From: CADEGL01 sp050180485
GTDB taxonomy: Bacteria > Pseudomonadota > Alphaproteobacteria > CADEGL01
Assembly (NCBI GenBank): GCA_050180485.1
Contig: JBFXED010000022.1
Span: 1 to 64,000 of the forward strand
Reading direction: 5' to 3'
DNA: 64,000 nt
Shown here: positions 8,513 through 17,942 of the stretch, in pieces
How the letters are laid out: every line of letters begins with the position of its first letter
Numbering within the stretch: position 1 is the first letter of the stretch
Notes under the pieces: model-generated
Told to the model about the DNA's origin: nothing
The model's database searches: none
What the model saw: only the letters and a program-made list of their open reading frames with translations
Made by a program: the position numbers and the translations under genes

Positions 8513-9366
8513 GCCGCGTCGAGCCGCGTCAGAAGCCCGTCGATCGCCGCCACGGCTTCCGCCTCGTTGAGCGTAGGGGCGTGACCGACGCCCTGGATCG
8601 TGACACGCACCAAGTCCGGCTTTTCCACTTGCATGCGCGCGAAGGTCTCCTCCGACAGCACGTCCGACAAGGCGCCCCGGATGGCCACCGCCGGAATCCG
8701 GCCGATGCCGCGGAACAGCGGCCACAGGTCCGGCATCTCCTTCATCCGCCGCAACGGCTTCACCAGATCGACGTCCCAATCGAAGTGCAGCATCCCGTCG
8801 TCGCCCAGACGATAGGTGTTGTGCGCCATGCGGATCCACTCGCCATGGTCCTGTAGGGCCAGGCCGGGGAACATCGTCTTCAGGTGTTTCGCCGCCGTGT
8901 CCCAGTCCGGTTGCGGGCGATTCTTGGAGATGTACTCCAAGATATGGTCGACGCCGGTCCGCTCCAGCACCGGGCCGCTGTCGTTCATCACGACCCCCGC
9001 GACCGAGGACGGCGCCGCCAGGCTCATCGCGCAGGCGAACAGCCCGCCAAGCGAAGTGCCGATGAAGACCGCGCGGTGGATGCCCGTCACGGCCAAGAGA
9101 TGACGCAGGTCGTTGAGATAAGTCGGCGGCTCGTAGTTGCGCCAATCGGGATCGTAGCCGGAACGGCCGCGCCCGCGATAATCGGGGCAGACCACGCGCC
9201 TGCGCGCGGCCAAGCGCGGCGCCAGGTCGGCATAGTCCTTCGAGTTGCGCGTGAGTCCGGTCAGGCAGATGACCGGCAGCGCCCGCGCGGCGGGATCGCC
9301 ATAGTCGCGGTAATAGAGCGAGACGCCATCCTGAGCGGTATAATGGCGCTCGCGGAACTCGCTCAT
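8509..9366 (-). CDS. Alpha/beta hydrolase
   Basis: A 285-residue alpha/beta-hydrolase fold protein. The nucleophile elbow is GTSLGG (Ser105), the oxyanion region is LTGLTRNS, and the catalytic His is in GVGHAPTL near the C-terminus, with a candidate Asp in GALSDVLSEET. CPDYRGRGRSG is the usual loop of this family. The ATG shares an ATGA overlap with the stop of the upstream HAD gene, so the two are translationally coupled. The substrate is not evident. An esterase or haloacid/ester-degrading role with its partner is possible. Confidence 0.85.
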   Translation of the reverse strand: MSEFRERHYTAQDGVSLYYRDYGDPAARALPVICLTGLTRNSKDYADLAPRLAARRRVVCPDYRGRGRSGYDPDWRNYEPPTYLNDLRHLLAVTGIHRAVFIGTSLGGLFACAMSLAAPSSVAGVVMNDSGPVLERTGVDHILEYISKNRPQPDWDTAAKHLKTMFPGLALQDHGEWIRMAHNTYRLGDDGMLHFDWDVDLVKPLRRMKEMPDLWPLFRGIGRIPAVAIRGALSDVLSEETFARMQVEKPDLVRVTIQGVGHAPTLNEAEAVAAIDGLLTRLDAA

Positions 9367-10055
9367 GCCGCAAGCCCCAGCAGCGCAGGCAACTCGCTCA
9401 GCGCACCGATTTCGTCAGCCAGAGTCCCCGGCAGGCGTTCAGGCGTTTGGTGCGCGCGGTTAATCCACACGACCCGAAAGCCGAACGACGCCGCGCCATG
9501 CGCGTCCCACCCGTTAGACGACAGGAAGCAGATGCATTCGGGTGTCACGCAGAGCCGGTCGACTGCGAGTTGGTAGACCGAGGGGTGGGGCTTGTAGATG
9601 CCGGCATCCTCGATCGACAGGATCGCGTCCAGCACGCCGTCGAGCCTGGCCGAGGCGACGGCGTCGGCCAGCATGCCAGGCGAGCCGTTGGACAGGATGG
9701 CGGTGGCCATGCCCGCCGCCTTAAGCCGTTTCAATACGTCTGCCGCATCGGGATAGGCGTCGAGCCGGCGATAGCAATCCATCAACCGCGCGCGCAAGGC
9801 CGCGTTGGAAAACCCATACGTCTCCATGGCGAAGTCGAGCGCCTCGCCTGTGACCTGCCAGAAATCGGCATGACGAGCCATGAGGCTGCGAAGCCACGTG
9901 TATTGAATCTGCTTCTGCCGCCACAGGACAGCCAGCGGTTCCGCCTTGTCGCCCAGCGCATCGCGGCAGCGCGCGGCGGCGGCGTTGACGTCGAACAAGG
10001 TGCCGTAGGCATCGAAAACGCAGGCGCCAATGCCTGAGAGCGTCGCGCGCGCCAT
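9363..10055 (-). CDS. Haloacid dehalogenase type II (HAD superfamily)
   Basis: A 230-residue protein starting at the ATG at 10055. The longer upstream frame shadows the slt gene. Motif I is VFDAYGTLFD with nucleophile Asp15, motif II is ILSNGSP, motif III is KPHPSVYQ, and LSSNGWDAHGA matches the distinctive S-S-N-x-W-D motif of L-2-haloacid dehalogenases. Those enzymes hydrolyse 2-haloalkanoates to 2-hydroxy acids. It is coupled by ATGA to the hydrolase gene downstream and sits 4 bp after the lytic transglycosylase stop. A general HAD phosphatase is the alternative. Confidence 0.85.
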   Translation of the reverse strand: MARATLSGIGACVFDAYGTLFDVNAAAARCRDALGDKAEPLAVLWRQKQIQYTWLRSLMARHADFWQVTGEALDFAMETYGFSNAALRARLMDCYRRLDAYPDAADVLKRLKAAGMATAILSNGSPGMLADAVASARLDGVLDAILSIEDAGIYKPHPSVYQLAVDRLCVTPECICFLSSNGWDAHGAASFGFRVVWINRAHQTPERLPGTLADEIGALSELPALLGLAA

Positions 10056-10059
10056 GACC

Positions 10060-12153
10060 TCAACAGGGCGAGGCGTTGGACGCCACGGTGGTCGTCTCGC
10101 CCGTGGCGCCACAAGCCGCGTCGCTGGCCACGGGTGGGGGCTGGTCCGTGATCGTCGCGGCCGCGGTTGCGGACGCCGATACAGGCACCTTGATAACCGC
10201 CGCGCCCCGCGCGCGGGACAGGTCTTTCTCCAGCGATGCCACCGTACGCGCCTGGCCCAGACGCCAGCGATAGACCTGCACGCCCTCGAGCACGCGTTGG
10301 ACATAGTCGCGCGTCTCGGTGAATGGAATCGATTCGATCCAGTCGACGGCGTCCACCTCCGGATCGCGCGGGTCGCCATAGGTGCGCAGCCAGACGCGCA
10401 CGCGCCCCGGCCCCGCGTTATAGGCCGCGACCGCGAGGATGTAGGAACCGGCAAAGTCGTCGACCTGCTGCCCCATATAGGCGCGGCCGAGCTTGAGGTT
10501 GTAGTCGGTGTCGATCGTCAGCTTCTGCGGCGCGTAGTTGAGTTTGAGCGACTTCGCGACCTGCTTGGCCGTACCGGGCATGAGCTGCAGCAGGCCCCGT
10601 GCGCCCGCGCTGCTGACGGCCTGGGGGTTGAAGGCGCTTTCCTGTCGGATCATGGCGTTGACCAGCGCCAGCTCCGGCCCCATTCCGCTCGGCATGGCGG
10701 CGGTAGGATAGCCAAAGGTCAGAAAGATCGCGTCGTCGCGCTTGGCGCGCCGCGACAGGCGCACGGCCATGTCCGGGCGCACCACCTCGTGCGCCAGTGC
10801 CACGGCCAGCCCCTGCTCGCCCGCCGTGTCCGCGGCATCGTCAAGCCGGTCGAGGAACGGGTCGCTCAAATCCGGGCGGCCCACCTCCATCAAAAGGCGG
10901 ACGACGCGGACCAGTTCGTTGCGGTCGAAGGCCTGACGCTCCTGGGGCGTCGCCACGGGCTCGGTCAGGTTCGGCTCGACCTGGCCAATGCGGGCCGCCG
11001 CAAGCTGGCCGTAGAACGTCACGGAATGCCGCGCGGCGGCGGCATAGATGGTGGCCGCTTCATCGGAACGTCCGGCGGCCTCGCTGGCGCGTCCCGACCA
11101 GTAACCCGCGCGGGCGCGGCTGACCTTGGTCGCCACGCGCGCACCCATGGCATCGAAATGACGCTTCGCGGCTTCCGCGTCATTGAGGTAGCGCAGCGCG
11201 ATCCAACCCGCGAGCCACTCGGCCTCGGCGTAGGCAGCACCTCCGCTGAGCCCATGGCCGGCCGCGATCCGGTAGGCGTCGGTCACATTCCCCTGAGTCA
11301 GCGAGCGCCGCGCCAGGATCGACCGCTCCGGCCACCAGACGTCCGGGCGCGGCGCGGCGGCGGGAACGGCGAACAGGATCGCCCGCGCCACGTCGTCGGC
11401 ATTCGCCTGACGGGCAAGCCGCATGCGCTCGAACAGCACCCCCGGGCTGTTCTGCGCGGCGGGCGGCAGGTTAAGGACGGCCTGTTCCGCGCTCTTATCG
11501 CCACGACGCATGCGCAAGCGCAAATCGGCCGCGGCACGCTGGTCGGAATCCACGTAGGGGAACATGGCGCGCGCGGCCTGATCCTGGCCGTCCCACACCA
11601 GCCGGTCGAGTCGTGCCGCGTTGTCCTCCGGCCGCAGCAGCGTCGAGAACTTGTTGTAGAAATCCTGCTCGGCGCCGGGCTGAAACGTGAAGTTCACCCA
11701 GGCTTGGCGCGCGATCTTCTCGGCCTCGGCCTTGTTGCCGGCCGCCAACAGGACGAGCGCATAGTGCGCGGCGCCATCCGGCGTGCGCGGCCCATCGCCC
11801 TGGAACCACGCGCGCGCGACGGGGTCGGGCGTGGCGCCGTCCATGGCCTCTTCCGCGCGACGCTTGAGCGCCTCTTGGGACGGCCAGTTGGGATTCGCCG
11901 CAATGAACGCCGCGATTTGGTCGAAGGGCTGGCGGGCGCCCATGCGGCGCATCTCCATCCAGTCGACCAGCTTGACGGCCAAGGGAACGCCGCTTTGCGC
12001 GGCACGCTGCTGCGCCTGAGCCCAGTCGCTCTTGTCCGCCGCCGCCAAAGCGGCTCGGATGGCCGACACCTGATCGGGACGCAACGGCGCCGCCGAGGCC
12101 GTTCCCAAGCCCAAAAGCCCTAACGCCAACAGCGTCAGGAAGAAACGTATCAT
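10060..12153 (-). CDS. Soluble lytic murein transglycosylase (Slt family)
   Basis: A 697-residue periplasmic protein. The ATG at 12153 opens a signal peptide (MIRFFLTLLALGLLGLGTAS). The N-terminal two-thirds are helical repeats as in Slt70. The C-terminal goose-lysozyme-like domain has the catalytic glutamate in AMIRQESAFNP (Glu505), then SAGARGLLQLMPGTA and AVAAYNAGPGRV, all diagnostic of family 1 lytic transglycosylases. These cleave the MurNAc-GlcNAc bond with formation of 1,6-anhydroMurNAc. The C-terminus ends in a low-complexity Ala/Thr/Val tail. Confidence 0.92.
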   Translation of the reverse strand: MIRFFLTLLALGLLGLGTASAAPLRPDQVSAIRAALAAADKSDWAQAQQRAAQSGVPLAVKLVDWMEMRRMGARQPFDQIAAFIAANPNWPSQEALKRRAEEAMDGATPDPVARAWFQGDGPRTPDGAAHYALVLLAAGNKAEAEKIARQAWVNFTFQPGAEQDFYNKFSTLLRPEDNAARLDRLVWDGQDQAARAMFPYVDSDQRAAADLRLRMRRGDKSAEQAVLNLPPAAQNSPGVLFERMRLARQANADDVARAILFAVPAAAPRPDVWWPERSILARRSLTQGNVTDAYRIAAGHGLSGGAAYAEAEWLAGWIALRYLNDAEAAKRHFDAMGARVATKVSRARAGYWSGRASEAAGRSDEAATIYAAAARHSVTFYGQLAAARIGQVEPNLTEPVATPQERQAFDRNELVRVVRLLMEVGRPDLSDPFLDRLDDAADTAGEQGLAVALAHEVVRPDMAVRLSRRAKRDDAIFLTFGYPTAAMPSGMGPELALVNAMIRQESAFNPQAVSSAGARGLLQLMPGTAKQVAKSLKLNYAPQKLTIDTDYNLKLGRAYMGQQVDDFAGSYILAVAAYNAGPGRVRVWLRTYGDPRDPEVDAVDWIESIPFTETRDYVQRVLEGVQVYRWRLGQARTVASLEKDLSRARGAAVIKVPVSASATAAATITDQPPPVASDAACGATGETTTVASNASPC

Positions 12154-12493
12154 AGCCAATTGGTTATCCCGGTCTTTCGTGCCGCCTTCGGCGCGCGCAG
12201 TGTACGCGCAACCGGACGCGGCAACCACAACTTCGCACGCGGCAGCCTTGCACACCCCACGTCTAAGTCCATCATTTTGATACCGAAAACCAACTTTTTC
12301 GTGTAGAGCCTAGTGCGATCGGCCTTGCCCTCGGGGCGGCGGCGGCCACGGCCCAATTTAAGACGGCCTGTGGATTGGCGTCGGGCATGGTTGCCGGACC
12401 GATGGGGGCTTCACTGGTTTTCGTGACTTCACGGAAGCGGATCGGGGACGAACGCTCACTTTCGCATACTGTCTTGGGTATGGACGGCGTGCG
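12154..12493. other. Intergenic region between slt and pqiA
   Basis: This 340-bp gap separates divergent genes and should hold both promoters. No convincing gene was found in it. The only structures seen are a small inverted repeat, CGAAAA-CCAACT-TTTTCG at 12284-12301, and an A+T-richer patch at 12265-12310. The stop-free minus-strand frame here has no homology I recognise. Confidence 0.4.
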
Positions 12494-13789
12494 GTGAGCG
12501 ACGTCGCGCACGCGCGCAATTCCATACAAGAAGCGGCGGTGGCAATCACCACCCCCGGCCGAATCTTGCTGGTCGAATGCGCGGATTGCGGCTTGCGGCA
12601 GACGATTCCGTCGCGCATCGAGGAAGGACACGTGGATTGTGTTCGCTGCGGCGCGCTTCTGTCCAAGCGAACCACGGGCGGCATCGAACAGGCCATCGTC
12701 CTGAACCTCACAGCGCTGGTCGTCTACGTCCTGGCCAATGTCTTTCCGTTCATCACGCTCAACCTCCAGGGACGGACGCAGGACGCAGAATTGATTTCCG
12801 CGGCTTATGCGCTCTATCAAGACGGAATGTGGGAATTGGGCGTCCTGGTCCTGCTGTTCGCCATCCTGCTGCCGCTTCTCAAGATTCTCGGCAATCTTTA
12901 CGTCATGATCCCCCTGCACTTGGGCAAACGCCCGCCCGCCGCACGGGAGGTGTTCCGGTGGATGGAAGTCGTCCATCGCTGGGCGATGATGGAAGTGTTC
13001 CTTCTCGGCGTCATCGTCGGCTATGTGAAGCTCGTCTCGCTGGCAACAGTGATCTTCGGCATCGCGGCCTTTTCCTTCGTCGCGCTCATCATCCTGGTGG
13101 TGGCTGCCGAGTCGGTCTTCGAGCCCCTCACGGTATGGGAGCGGCTGCGCCCTTCGCCGCCCGCGAACCTCTTGGCCTCCATCCCTCCCCGAGAATTAAT
13201 TTCGTGCCATAGCTGCGGCCTGCTCAACCACGCGACGGAACCGCACGCATACTGCGGGCGTTGCGAGGCTCCACTACACCACCGCAAGCCCAACGGCGTG
13301 ATGCGCGCGTGGGCGCTGATTTTCACCGCCCTGATTCTGTATTTCCCCGCGAATCTTTACCCCGTGATGAAAATGAACTTCGCGGGTAGCAAACAAGGCG
13401 CGACGATTCTGGAAGGCGTTATCGAATTATTGTACGGCGGCATGTGGCCGCTCGCCCTTCTCGTCTTCTTCGCGAGCGTCACGGTGCCGATGCTTAAACT
13501 CGGCGGCCTGGGATTTCTCTTGGTGTCCGTTCAACGTCGATCCAAGTGGCATCCGCGCGACCGCACCAAGATTTACCGTATCGTCGATGCGATCGGCCGC
13601 TGGTCCATGCTCGACATCTTCGTGCTGGCGATCCTGGTCGCATTGGTGCGCTTTGGTTCGTTGGCCACCATCACGCCTGGGACCGGCGCGATTTCGTTCG
13701 CCGCGGTCGTCGTAACGACAATGATCGCCGCCGAATCCTTCGATCCACGTGAGATATGGGACGCCGCCGGAGCCAACGATGAGCGATAG
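12494..13789 (+). CDS. pqiA: Paraquat-inducible protein A (inner-membrane PqiA)
   Basis: A 431-residue protein beginning at a GTG. It is built of two homologous halves, each with a zinc-ribbon-like Cys pair set (CADCGLRQ and CVRCGA; CHSCGLLN and CGRCEAP) followed by about four transmembrane helices. That is the typical PqiA tandem architecture. It forms the inner-membrane part of the Pqi lipid-trafficking system. The stop overlaps the pqiB start by 11 bp, and pqiC follows, so this is a compact three-gene operon. Confidence 0.93.
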   Translation: MSDVAHARNSIQEAAVAITTPGRILLVECADCGLRQTIPSRIEEGHVDCVRCGALLSKRTTGGIEQAIVLNLTALVVYVLANVFPFITLNLQGRTQDAELISAAYALYQDGMWELGVLVLLFAILLPLLKILGNLYVMIPLHLGKRPPAAREVFRWMEVVHRWAMMEVFLLGVIVGYVKLVSLATVIFGIAAFSFVALIILVVAAESVFEPLTVWERLRPSPPANLLASIPPRELISCHSCGLLNHATEPHAYCGRCEAPLHHRKPNGVMRAWALIFTALILYFPANLYPVMKMNFAGSKQGATILEGVIELLYGGMWPLALLVFFASVTVPMLKLGGLGFLLVSVQRRSKWHPRDRTKIYRIVDAIGRWSMLDIFVLAILVALVRFGSLATITPGTGAISFAAVVVTTMIAAESFDPREIWDAAGANDER

Positions 13790-15467
13790 TACGCCGACGG
13801 GACAGACACCCCGCCCCATTCCCGCCGCGAAGATCGCGCGAAAGCGGCGTTTTTCCGTCATCTGGGTCATCCCGATCGTGGCGCTGGCCATCGCCGGATG
13901 GCTGGCCTACGTCACACTCTCCTCACGTGGCCCGATAGTAAAGATCACGTTCAAGGACGCTTCCGGCATCGAGGCCGGAAAAACCACGGTCAAATACTTG
14001 AATGTCGACATCGGCACCGTGCAGGAAGTGCATTTAAGCCGCGACCATACCCATGTCGTGGTAACCGCCCGCATGAGCAAGGATATTGCCGACAGTCTTC
14101 GACAACACACTCAGTTCTGGGTCGAGACGCCGCGCGTGTCGGCTCAGGGCATTTCCGGCCTTGGCACACTTCTGTCCGGCCCCTATATCGGCATGCGGCC
14201 CGGCGAAGGTGACAAAACCAACGAGTTCAAGGGACTTGGACAACCGCCCGTCCTGACCGACTCATCCAAGGGCACGCAATTTACGCTGCATGCGCGGACA
14301 TTGGGTTCGATAGGACCTGGGTCGCCGATCTACTATCGCGGCATCGCGGTGGGCGAAGCGCTGGGCTACAAACTGGTCGAGGAAGAGCGCGGCGTGAACA
14401 TCGAAATCTTCATTCGCGCGCCGTACGACGAATTGGTGCGCGCCGACAGTAATTTCTGGAACGCCAGCGGCATCGATGTCTCCGTAGGCACCAAGGGCGT
14501 GAACATTCGGACGGAATCGCTGGCGGCGCTGCTGGCGGGCGGCATCGCCTTCGAAACGCCGATTGAATCGACGGCCACAGAACCCGCGAAGGCCGGCACG
14601 ACCTTCCCGCTTTACAAGTCACGCGAAAATGTGACGGAAGCGCTGTTCACGCGCCGGTTCCGCTACATGCTTCATTTCGACAGTTCGGTGTCAGGCCTGG
14701 AGCGAGGCTCTCCGGTTAGCTTCCGCGGCATCCAGATCGGCTTGGTGCACAGTGTGCGAATCGATCAGAAAGCACTCGAGGCATACGTCTTCGAAAAGCT
14801 TGAGCAGCAAAAGAGCGGCAAAAAGAAGAGTGGGAAAACGGGAAGCGAGGATACGCCACAGCCGATCGTCGTCACTATCGACGTACAGCCAGAACGGGCC
14901 GGCTTGATGCCGGCCAAGGATGAACAGCAGGCCTATGCGGTAATGGCCCTGCTTGTGCGTTCCAACCTGCGTGCGCAGCTCATCAGCGAGAGTCTGTTGA
15001 CCGGACAGTTGGGCGTTGGCCTCGACTTCTTCCCGGATGCCAAGCCCGCGGAACTGAAGATGGGCGGCAAGTATCCCGAGATTCCGACCGTGCCGTCGGA
15101 CTTCGTGCAGATGGAGAAGAAGTTCACGAAGATTCTCGACAACCTGGCCGCGATGCCCCTGCCGCAATTGGTCGCGGACCTGCGCAAGACCGTGCAGGAC
15201 GCCGACAAGCTGCTCAACTCCGAGGCCGTCCAGAAGGCGGCCAACGACTTGGCGCCTCTGATCGAAAGCCTGACCCAGACATCCAATGCGGCGCAGGCAA
15301 CGCTGAAGTCGGCCGACCAGATGATGGACCCCAGCATGCGCTTCGAGATGGTGCGCCTGCTGCGGCAGCTAACGGAGATTTCCCGCTCCATCCGGGTGCT
15401 CTCGAACTATCTGGAACAGCATCCAGAAGCGCTCATCAAGGGTAAAGGGAGCCCGGGCAAGCCATGA
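13779..15467 (+). CDS. pqiB: PqiB, MCE-domain (MlaD-like) lipid transport protein
   Basis: A 562-residue protein starting at the ATG at 13779, inside the end of pqiA. It has an N-terminal transmembrane helix (about 24-43) and then three MCE/MlaD domains, each with the GPxVxIxFxDAxGIxAG-like opening and a YYRGIxVG-type motif (YLNVDIG, YYRGIAVG, FRGIQIG). The C-terminus is a long helical segment. E. coli PqiB is a hexameric periplasmic tube bridging the two membranes, and this protein has matching length and layout. Confidence 0.93.
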   Translation: MSDSTPTGQTPRPIPAAKIARKRRFSVIWVIPIVALAIAGWLAYVTLSSRGPIVKITFKDASGIEAGKTTVKYLNVDIGTVQEVHLSRDHTHVVVTARMSKDIADSLRQHTQFWVETPRVSAQGISGLGTLLSGPYIGMRPGEGDKTNEFKGLGQPPVLTDSSKGTQFTLHARTLGSIGPGSPIYYRGIAVGEALGYKLVEEERGVNIEIFIRAPYDELVRADSNFWNASGIDVSVGTKGVNIRTESLAALLAGGIAFETPIESTATEPAKAGTTFPLYKSRENVTEALFTRRFRYMLHFDSSVSGLERGSPVSFRGIQIGLVHSVRIDQKALEAYVFEKLEQQKSGKKKSGKTGSEDTPQPIVVTIDVQPERAGLMPAKDEQQAYAVMALLVRSNLRAQLISESLLTGQLGVGLDFFPDAKPAELKMGGKYPEIPTVPSDFVQMEKKFTKILDNLAAMPLPQLVADLRKTVQDADKLLNSEAVQKAANDLAPLIESLTQTSNAAQATLKSADQMMDPSMRFEMVRLLRQLTEISRSIRVLSNYLEQHPEALIKGKGSPGKP

Positions 15468-16084
15468 TCCGCATGACACAGATTCGCGCGCTCGCGGCCC
15501 TCCTGCCCGCGCTGGTGCTGGCGTCCTGCGCCGGTACCAGCGCACCGACGCAATTCTACACCCTGGCTCCCACCGTCGAGGCGAGCGCTTCCAAAGCGCC
15601 GGTCTCAAAAAAGCTGTTCGTCGGCGTCGGACCGGTGACCATGGCCGACTATCTGGACCGGCCACAAATCATCGTGCGCGACAGCGCCTACAAGGTAACC
15701 CTGTCGACCTTCGACAATTGGGCGGGCCCGTTGGACACGGGGCTTCCGACCGTGCTTGTCGCCAATCTGGCGGCTCTGCTGCCCCAGGATGATGTGGTCA
15801 TGGTGCCGCAGCCTTTCGTGACGCCGCTCGACTATCAGCTGCGCATCAACTTCAGCCGCTTCGACATCGACAGCGCCGGCAACGCGGTGACCGAAGCGCA
15901 GTGGCAGGTACTCGACGCCAAGAAAAACACCATTATCGCCACCCAGAACTCGGTCATTCGGGAGGCCGCCGGCACGGGCGCCGGCACGGAAGGCGGCGTG
16001 GCCGCGCTGAGCCGCACGCTGGGCACGCTGAGCCGAGAGATGGCCAAGGCCATTGCCGTGGCCGCCGGACGCCCAGCGTCCTGA
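15464..16084 (+). CDS. pqiC: PqiC, outer-membrane lipoprotein of the Pqi system
   Basis: A 206-residue lipoprotein (lipobox LASC, Cys about residue 22) of the ABC-type auxiliary/PqiC family, with the family start FYTLAP after the lipidated Cys and the conserved VGPVTMADYLDRPQIV-like stretch. The ATG overlaps the pqiB stop (ATGA). It would sit on the inner face of the outer membrane and receive the PqiB tube. Confidence 0.9.
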   Translation: MIRMTQIRALAALLPALVLASCAGTSAPTQFYTLAPTVEASASKAPVSKKLFVGVGPVTMADYLDRPQIIVRDSAYKVTLSTFDNWAGPLDTGLPTVLVANLAALLPQDDVVMVPQPFVTPLDYQLRINFSRFDIDSAGNAVTEAQWQVLDAKKNTIIATQNSVIREAAGTGAGTEGGVAALSRTLGTLSREMAKAIAVAAGRPAS

Positions 16085-16087
16085 TCT

Positions 16088-16333
16088 TCAGGCGACGTAT
16101 TGGACGCGCGTGAGCGCCGCGCGCAGCGAATCGTGCATGGCGCGCGCGGCGTCTTCGGAAACGAACTTCGCCATCACCTCAAGCGGGTCGCCGCCACGCG
16201 GCGCCACGAACAGGTAATAGCCCTCGCCCACGAAGCCGCTCGCGCGCGACGCGTCCTTGGCCGTAAGGGCACCGACGCATAGCGCGCCGGCGCCTGGAAG
16301 CGGCCACTCGAACAGGTGCGTCTTCGTCTGCAT
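16088..16333 (-). CDS. Small hypothetical protein coupled to a VOC gene
   Basis: An 81-residue protein whose ATG shares one base with the TGA of the VOC gene upstream. A GTG one codon earlier is equally possible. It is soluble, with no signal or membrane helix. It is convergent with pqiC, only 3 bp apart. The tight overlap argues that it is a real gene in the VOC operon, but I recognise no family. Confidence 0.6.
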   Translation of the reverse strand: MQTKTHLFEWPLPGAGALCVGALTAKDASRASGFVGEGYYLFVAPRGGDPLEVMAKFVSEDAARAMHDSLRAALTRVQYVA

Positions 16334-16743
16334 CACTGGGCGACGATGACCATCCAGCCGACGCCGAAGCGGTCGGCCACCATGCCAAAGCGGGGCGAAA
16401 AGAATGTCTTCATCAGCGGCATTTGAACTTGGCCGCCCTCGGCCAGGGCATTGAACAATTTGTCAGCCTCGGCCTCGGCCTTCGCGCTGATCGACAGGGT
16501 GAATCCCTTGAACTCCGGCTTGCCCGCCGCCATTCCGTCGGAAGCCATGATCAGGGAATCGCCCACCTTGAAGGCCGAATGCATGATCTTGTTGGGATCG
16601 CCGCCACCGCAATTCTCTTGCGGCGGTTCCGGGCTGTCCTTGAACCGCATCATCATCTCGACCTTGGCGCCGATCGCCTTGCGGTAGAACTCGATCGCCT
16701 CCTCGCAACGGCCGTCGAAGAACAGATAGGGCTGCACGTACAT
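16333..16743 (-). CDS. VOC family protein (PhnB/3-demethylubiquinone-9 methyltransferase-like fold)
   Basis: A 136-residue glyoxalase/bleomycin-resistance superfamily protein. The N-terminal VQPYLFFDGRCEEAIEFYRK and the C-terminal DRFGVGWMV are the standard motifs of PhnB-like VOC proteins, which usually lack a demonstrated enzyme activity. It is part of a minus-strand group with the small gene downstream and the SRPBCC gene upstream. Confidence 0.85.
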   Translation of the reverse strand: MYVQPYLFFDGRCEEAIEFYRKAIGAKVEMMMRFKDSPEPPQENCGGGDPNKIMHSAFKVGDSLIMASDGMAAGKPEFKGFTLSISAKAEAEADKLFNALAEGGQVQMPLMKTFFSPRFGMVADRFGVGWMVIVAQ

Positions 16744-16808
16744 GGTTTTCTCTCCTCTACAAAAACGAATCGATCGCGGTCGTCAGCCCCCGGTGTTCGA
16801 TTCTGTTG

Positions 16809-17348
16809 TCACGGCTTCTCAGCGAGCGCCTTCAGGTTAGCCAAGCCCGTCTCGAATTCCTTTCCGATCATGGCATCCATGTCGCAGAAGAGTCCGATCA
16901 CCTTGGTGATGAACGGGCTCGCGCCCTCCATGGTCCAGGTCACGTTCGTCGTCTCGCCCTGAGGCGTCAGCGTAAAAGTGACGACGTTGTGCCCTTCGAA
17001 CGGTTTGACGAAATCGAGCTTCAGCACGAGCCTGGAGGGCGGCGTGTCCTCGACGATTTCCATGCTGCCTTGGCCGACTTCGCTGTTGCCCTCCCAAGCG
17101 TAAATAGCGCCCTTGCCCGTGGCGGGTCCGCTGAAGCTGCGCTTCATCGCCGGGTCCTTCTTCTCCCATGGCGACCAGCCGCCCCACGCACGGAAATCCT
17201 CGATCAGCGGAAAGATCTTTTCCGGCGGCGCCTGGATCACGGCCGAGCGCTGGACTTGGAACGTGTCCGGCCGCGTCGAGGCGACGGCAAGGATCGCGAC
17301 GATGGCCGCGACAATCACACCGGTAAGAATCAGAAGCGTCTTCTTCAT
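16809..17348 (-). CDS. SRPBCC (START-like) family protein with an N-terminal membrane anchor
   Basis: A 179-residue protein with an N-terminal hydrophobic helix (about 4-24) followed by a SRPBCC ligand-binding domain: VQRSAVIQAPPEKIFPLIEDF, then WSPWEKKDP, which is typical of polyketide cyclase/dehydrase-like proteins. It is probably anchored in the inner membrane with the domain outside. The ligand is unknown. A TATAAT box lies 33 bp upstream (see the promoter entry). Confidence 0.85.
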   Translation of the reverse strand: MKKTLLILTGVIVAAIVAILAVASTRPDTFQVQRSAVIQAPPEKIFPLIEDFRAWGGWSPWEKKDPAMKRSFSGPATGKGAIYAWEGNSEVGQGSMEIVEDTPPSRLVLKLDFVKPFEGHNVVTFTLTPQGETTNVTWTMEGASPFITKVIGLFCDMDAMIGKEFETGLANLKALAEKP

Positions 17349-17380
17349 GGCGCCCTTCCCCCCGCTTTTGACGACAGCAA

Positions 17381-17406
17381 ATTATACCTGTCTAAAGGAT
17401 TTTAGA
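17381..17406 (-). promoter_or_regulatory. Candidate promoter and operator for the SRPBCC/VOC group
   Basis: On the minus strand a perfect TATAAT (-10) lies at 17381-17386. Four bases upstream of it is an inverted repeat, TCTAAA-ATCC-TTTAGA at 17391-17406, in the -10/-35 spacer where a repressor would act. The stretch is AT-rich in otherwise GC-rich DNA. No clear -35 was seen. Confidence 0.45.
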
Positions 17407-17429
17407 AGGTTATTATTAGAAGATTACTC

Positions 17430-17942
17430 TTAGATCGATTCGATATACGCCGCGAGCTGATCGAAGGTGCCCGTAAAACCCATCCGCATGCTGTCGTGGC
17501 CGGCATCGAAGGTGTCCTGCTCTTCCTTCGTCGCGTCATGGGCGGTCCACCGGACGGTGACCGTGGTCTTCCCGTCCTTTTCTTCCATCGTCATGGTGGA
17601 CAGATTCTGCAGCGGCCAGGTCGGCGCCATTGGATGGCGCGTGATGCCAGCGTTCTTGTCCGAGAACGAGACCAGGACCGTCATGCTATGGGGCGCGTCG
17701 ATCGCGCGGAACACCCACTTGCCCCACATCTCGGAACCGTCCGCCGCCACCATCGAATAGAGGAAGGTGCCGCCCACGCGCAGATCCATCTTGCAGGTGC
17801 CGATGGTGAAGCCCTTCGGGCCCCACCAGTGCTTCAAGTGTGCGCAATCGGTCCACAGCTTCCACATGACGTCGCGCGGCGCATCGTAGGTGCGGCTGAT
17901 GACAAAGGGCCCCTTCCCAGCGGCACTATTTTTTTCGGGCAT
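17430..17942 (-). CDS. AHSA1-type SRPBCC domain protein
   Basis: A 170-residue protein of the activator-of-Hsp90-ATPase-like family: ISRTYDAPRDVMWKLWTDCAHLKHWWGPKGF is the family's N-terminal signature (read in parts), with HDATKEEQDTFDAGHDSM and GFTGTFDQLAAYIES at the C-terminus. Genes like this are very often paired with an ArsR regulator, as here. The two frames overlap by 17 bp. Ligand unknown. Confidence 0.88.
   Translation of the reverse strand: MPEKNSAAGKGPFVISRTYDAPRDVMWKLWTDCAHLKHWWGPKGFTIGTCKMDLRVGGTFLYSMVAADGSEMWGKWVFRAIDAPHSMTVLVSFSDKNAGITRHPMAPTWPLQNLSTMTMEEKDGKTTVTVRWTAHDATKEEQDTFDAGHDSMRMGFTGTFDQLAAYIESI

Noticed and set aside
10030..12123. A 697-residue plus-strand frame
   Set aside because: It is the antisense of the lytic transglycosylase, with His/Arg-rich low-complexity sequence and no known motif.
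12284..12301. CGAAAA-CCAACT-TTTTCG as an operator before pqiA
   Set aside because: Short arms and about 190 bp from pqiA and 130 bp from slt. No regulator nearby to tie it to.
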